NCBI GenBank assembly: GCA_041908765.1 | Contig: JAYREU010000005.1 | Coordinates: forward strand, 1 to 8,038 | Reading direction: 5' to 3' | Origin: CAYUST01 sp041908765 | GTDB lineage: Bacteria > Patescibacteriota > Gracilibacteria > Absconditabacterales > Absconditicoccaceae | DNA: 8,038 bases | Shown here: positions 7,755-8,038 of the stretch, piece by piece | Layout: each line of letters begins with the position of its first letter | Position numbering within the stretch: the first letter of the stretch is position 1 | Program-made: the position numbers and the translations under genes | The notes under the pieces: model-generated | The model's input: the letters and a program-made list of their open reading frames with translations, nothing else | Told to the model about the DNA's origin: nothing | The model's database searches: none

Positions 7755-8038
7755 CGATAATTCTTGAGATTGCTCTTTGGGAGCAGGTAATCGTTGGACA
7801 ATGTAATAATAGCCCCCCTTTCTCTTGGTATGATGTACAAGGTGACGAAACGTGTAGAGAAACAAAATACCGTACGCCAAGAGCACGTGTTTGCCAGCCA
7901 ACCACAGACTTTGCTGGACGGTGACAAATGCGCGAGGCAAATCTGATAATTGCTGCGCAACGAGTACATCTAGTCCAAAGGTGAAGAGCATGGATGCAAT
8001 AGTTATTTTTCCCAAAACCATGAAGAACCATGGTTGAT
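7752..8038 (-). CDS. Small or partial membrane protein of unknown function
   Basis: The minus-strand frame ends at TAG 7754-7752 and is open to the right edge. An ATG at 8021-8019 would give a complete 89-residue protein. Alternatively this is the C-terminus of a longer gene, because the codons upstream of that ATG (Q-P-W-F-F) are also open. Counted from that ATG, two hydrophobic segments are visible, about residues 2-22 (GKITIASMLFTFGLDVLVA) and about 41-60 (AGKHVLLAYGILFLYTFRH). They are followed by a His/Lys/Arg-rich stretch and a polar tail, which suggests two membrane helices with a cytoplasmic C-terminus. I do not recognise a family. There are no in-frame TGAs. It converges on nrdR and has a good terminator after its stop. 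Other frames here are also open over similar lengths; I chose this one for its hydrophobic layout and its fit to the terminator. Confidence 0.6.
   Translation of the reverse strand, partial: QPWFFMVLGKITIASMLFTFGLDVLVAQQLSDLPRAFVTVQQSLWLAGKHVLLAYGILFLYTFRHLVHHTKRKGGYYYIVQRLPAPKEQSQELS

Noticed and set aside
7732..8031. An alternative 99-residue minus-strand frame from the ATG at 8031
   Set aside because: Its translation is Cys/His/Arg-rich without structure. The overlapping frame ending at 7752 has a clear membrane-protein layout and ends just before the terminator.

Overview
The window is chromosomal DNA from a bacterium that reads UGA as glycine instead of stop (translation table 25). Long reading frames are interrupted only by TGA. 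I count 18 in-frame TGA codons in three genes, and several fall where glycine is invariant. The clearest case is the ATP-binding signature of valyl-tRNA synthetase, where the HIGH-type motif reads H-L-[TGA]-H. From established knowledge, this code is characteristic of the Absconditabacteria (SR1) and Gracilibacteria (BD1-5/GN02) of the Candidate Phyla Radiation. The sequence does not let me choose between them. No gene here ends in TGA: four stop at TAA and one at TAG. Read with the standard code, the three recoded genes would look like strings of fragments or pseudogenes.

Layout. (1) Positions 1-1669, minus strand, hold two genes for exported or membrane-anchored proteins. The upstream one (437-1669) encodes a 410-residue protein with an N-terminal membrane segment and a predicted alpha/alpha-toroid domain. 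The downstream one (254 to beyond position 1) begins with a signal-peptide-like segment and leaves the window. A long imperfect palindrome lies between them. (2) Positions 1670-1862 are a divergent intergenic region with a possible promoter for the next gene. (3) Positions 1863-4859, plus strand, encode a complete 998-residue valyl-tRNA synthetase with six UGA glycines and an extra stretch of about 110 residues in the catalytic domain. (4) Positions 4860-5029 hold a G/C-rich block of stacked hairpins that looks like a dispersed repeat. (5) Positions 5030-7231, plus strand, encode a 733-residue protein I do not recognise, with four UGA codons. It is followed after 24 bases by (6) nrdR (7256-7696), the repressor of ribonucleotide reductase genes. 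(7) Two tandem hairpins separate nrdR from a convergent minus-strand gene (stop at 7752) for a small or partial membrane protein that runs to the right edge.

valS and nrdR are housekeeping genes. The unknown 733-residue gene probably shares a transcript with nrdR because of the short gap. The two left-hand minus genes may form a cell-envelope unit. None of the starts I chose has a recognisable Shine-Dalgarno sequence. No tRNA, rRNA, CRISPR array or transposase gene was seen.
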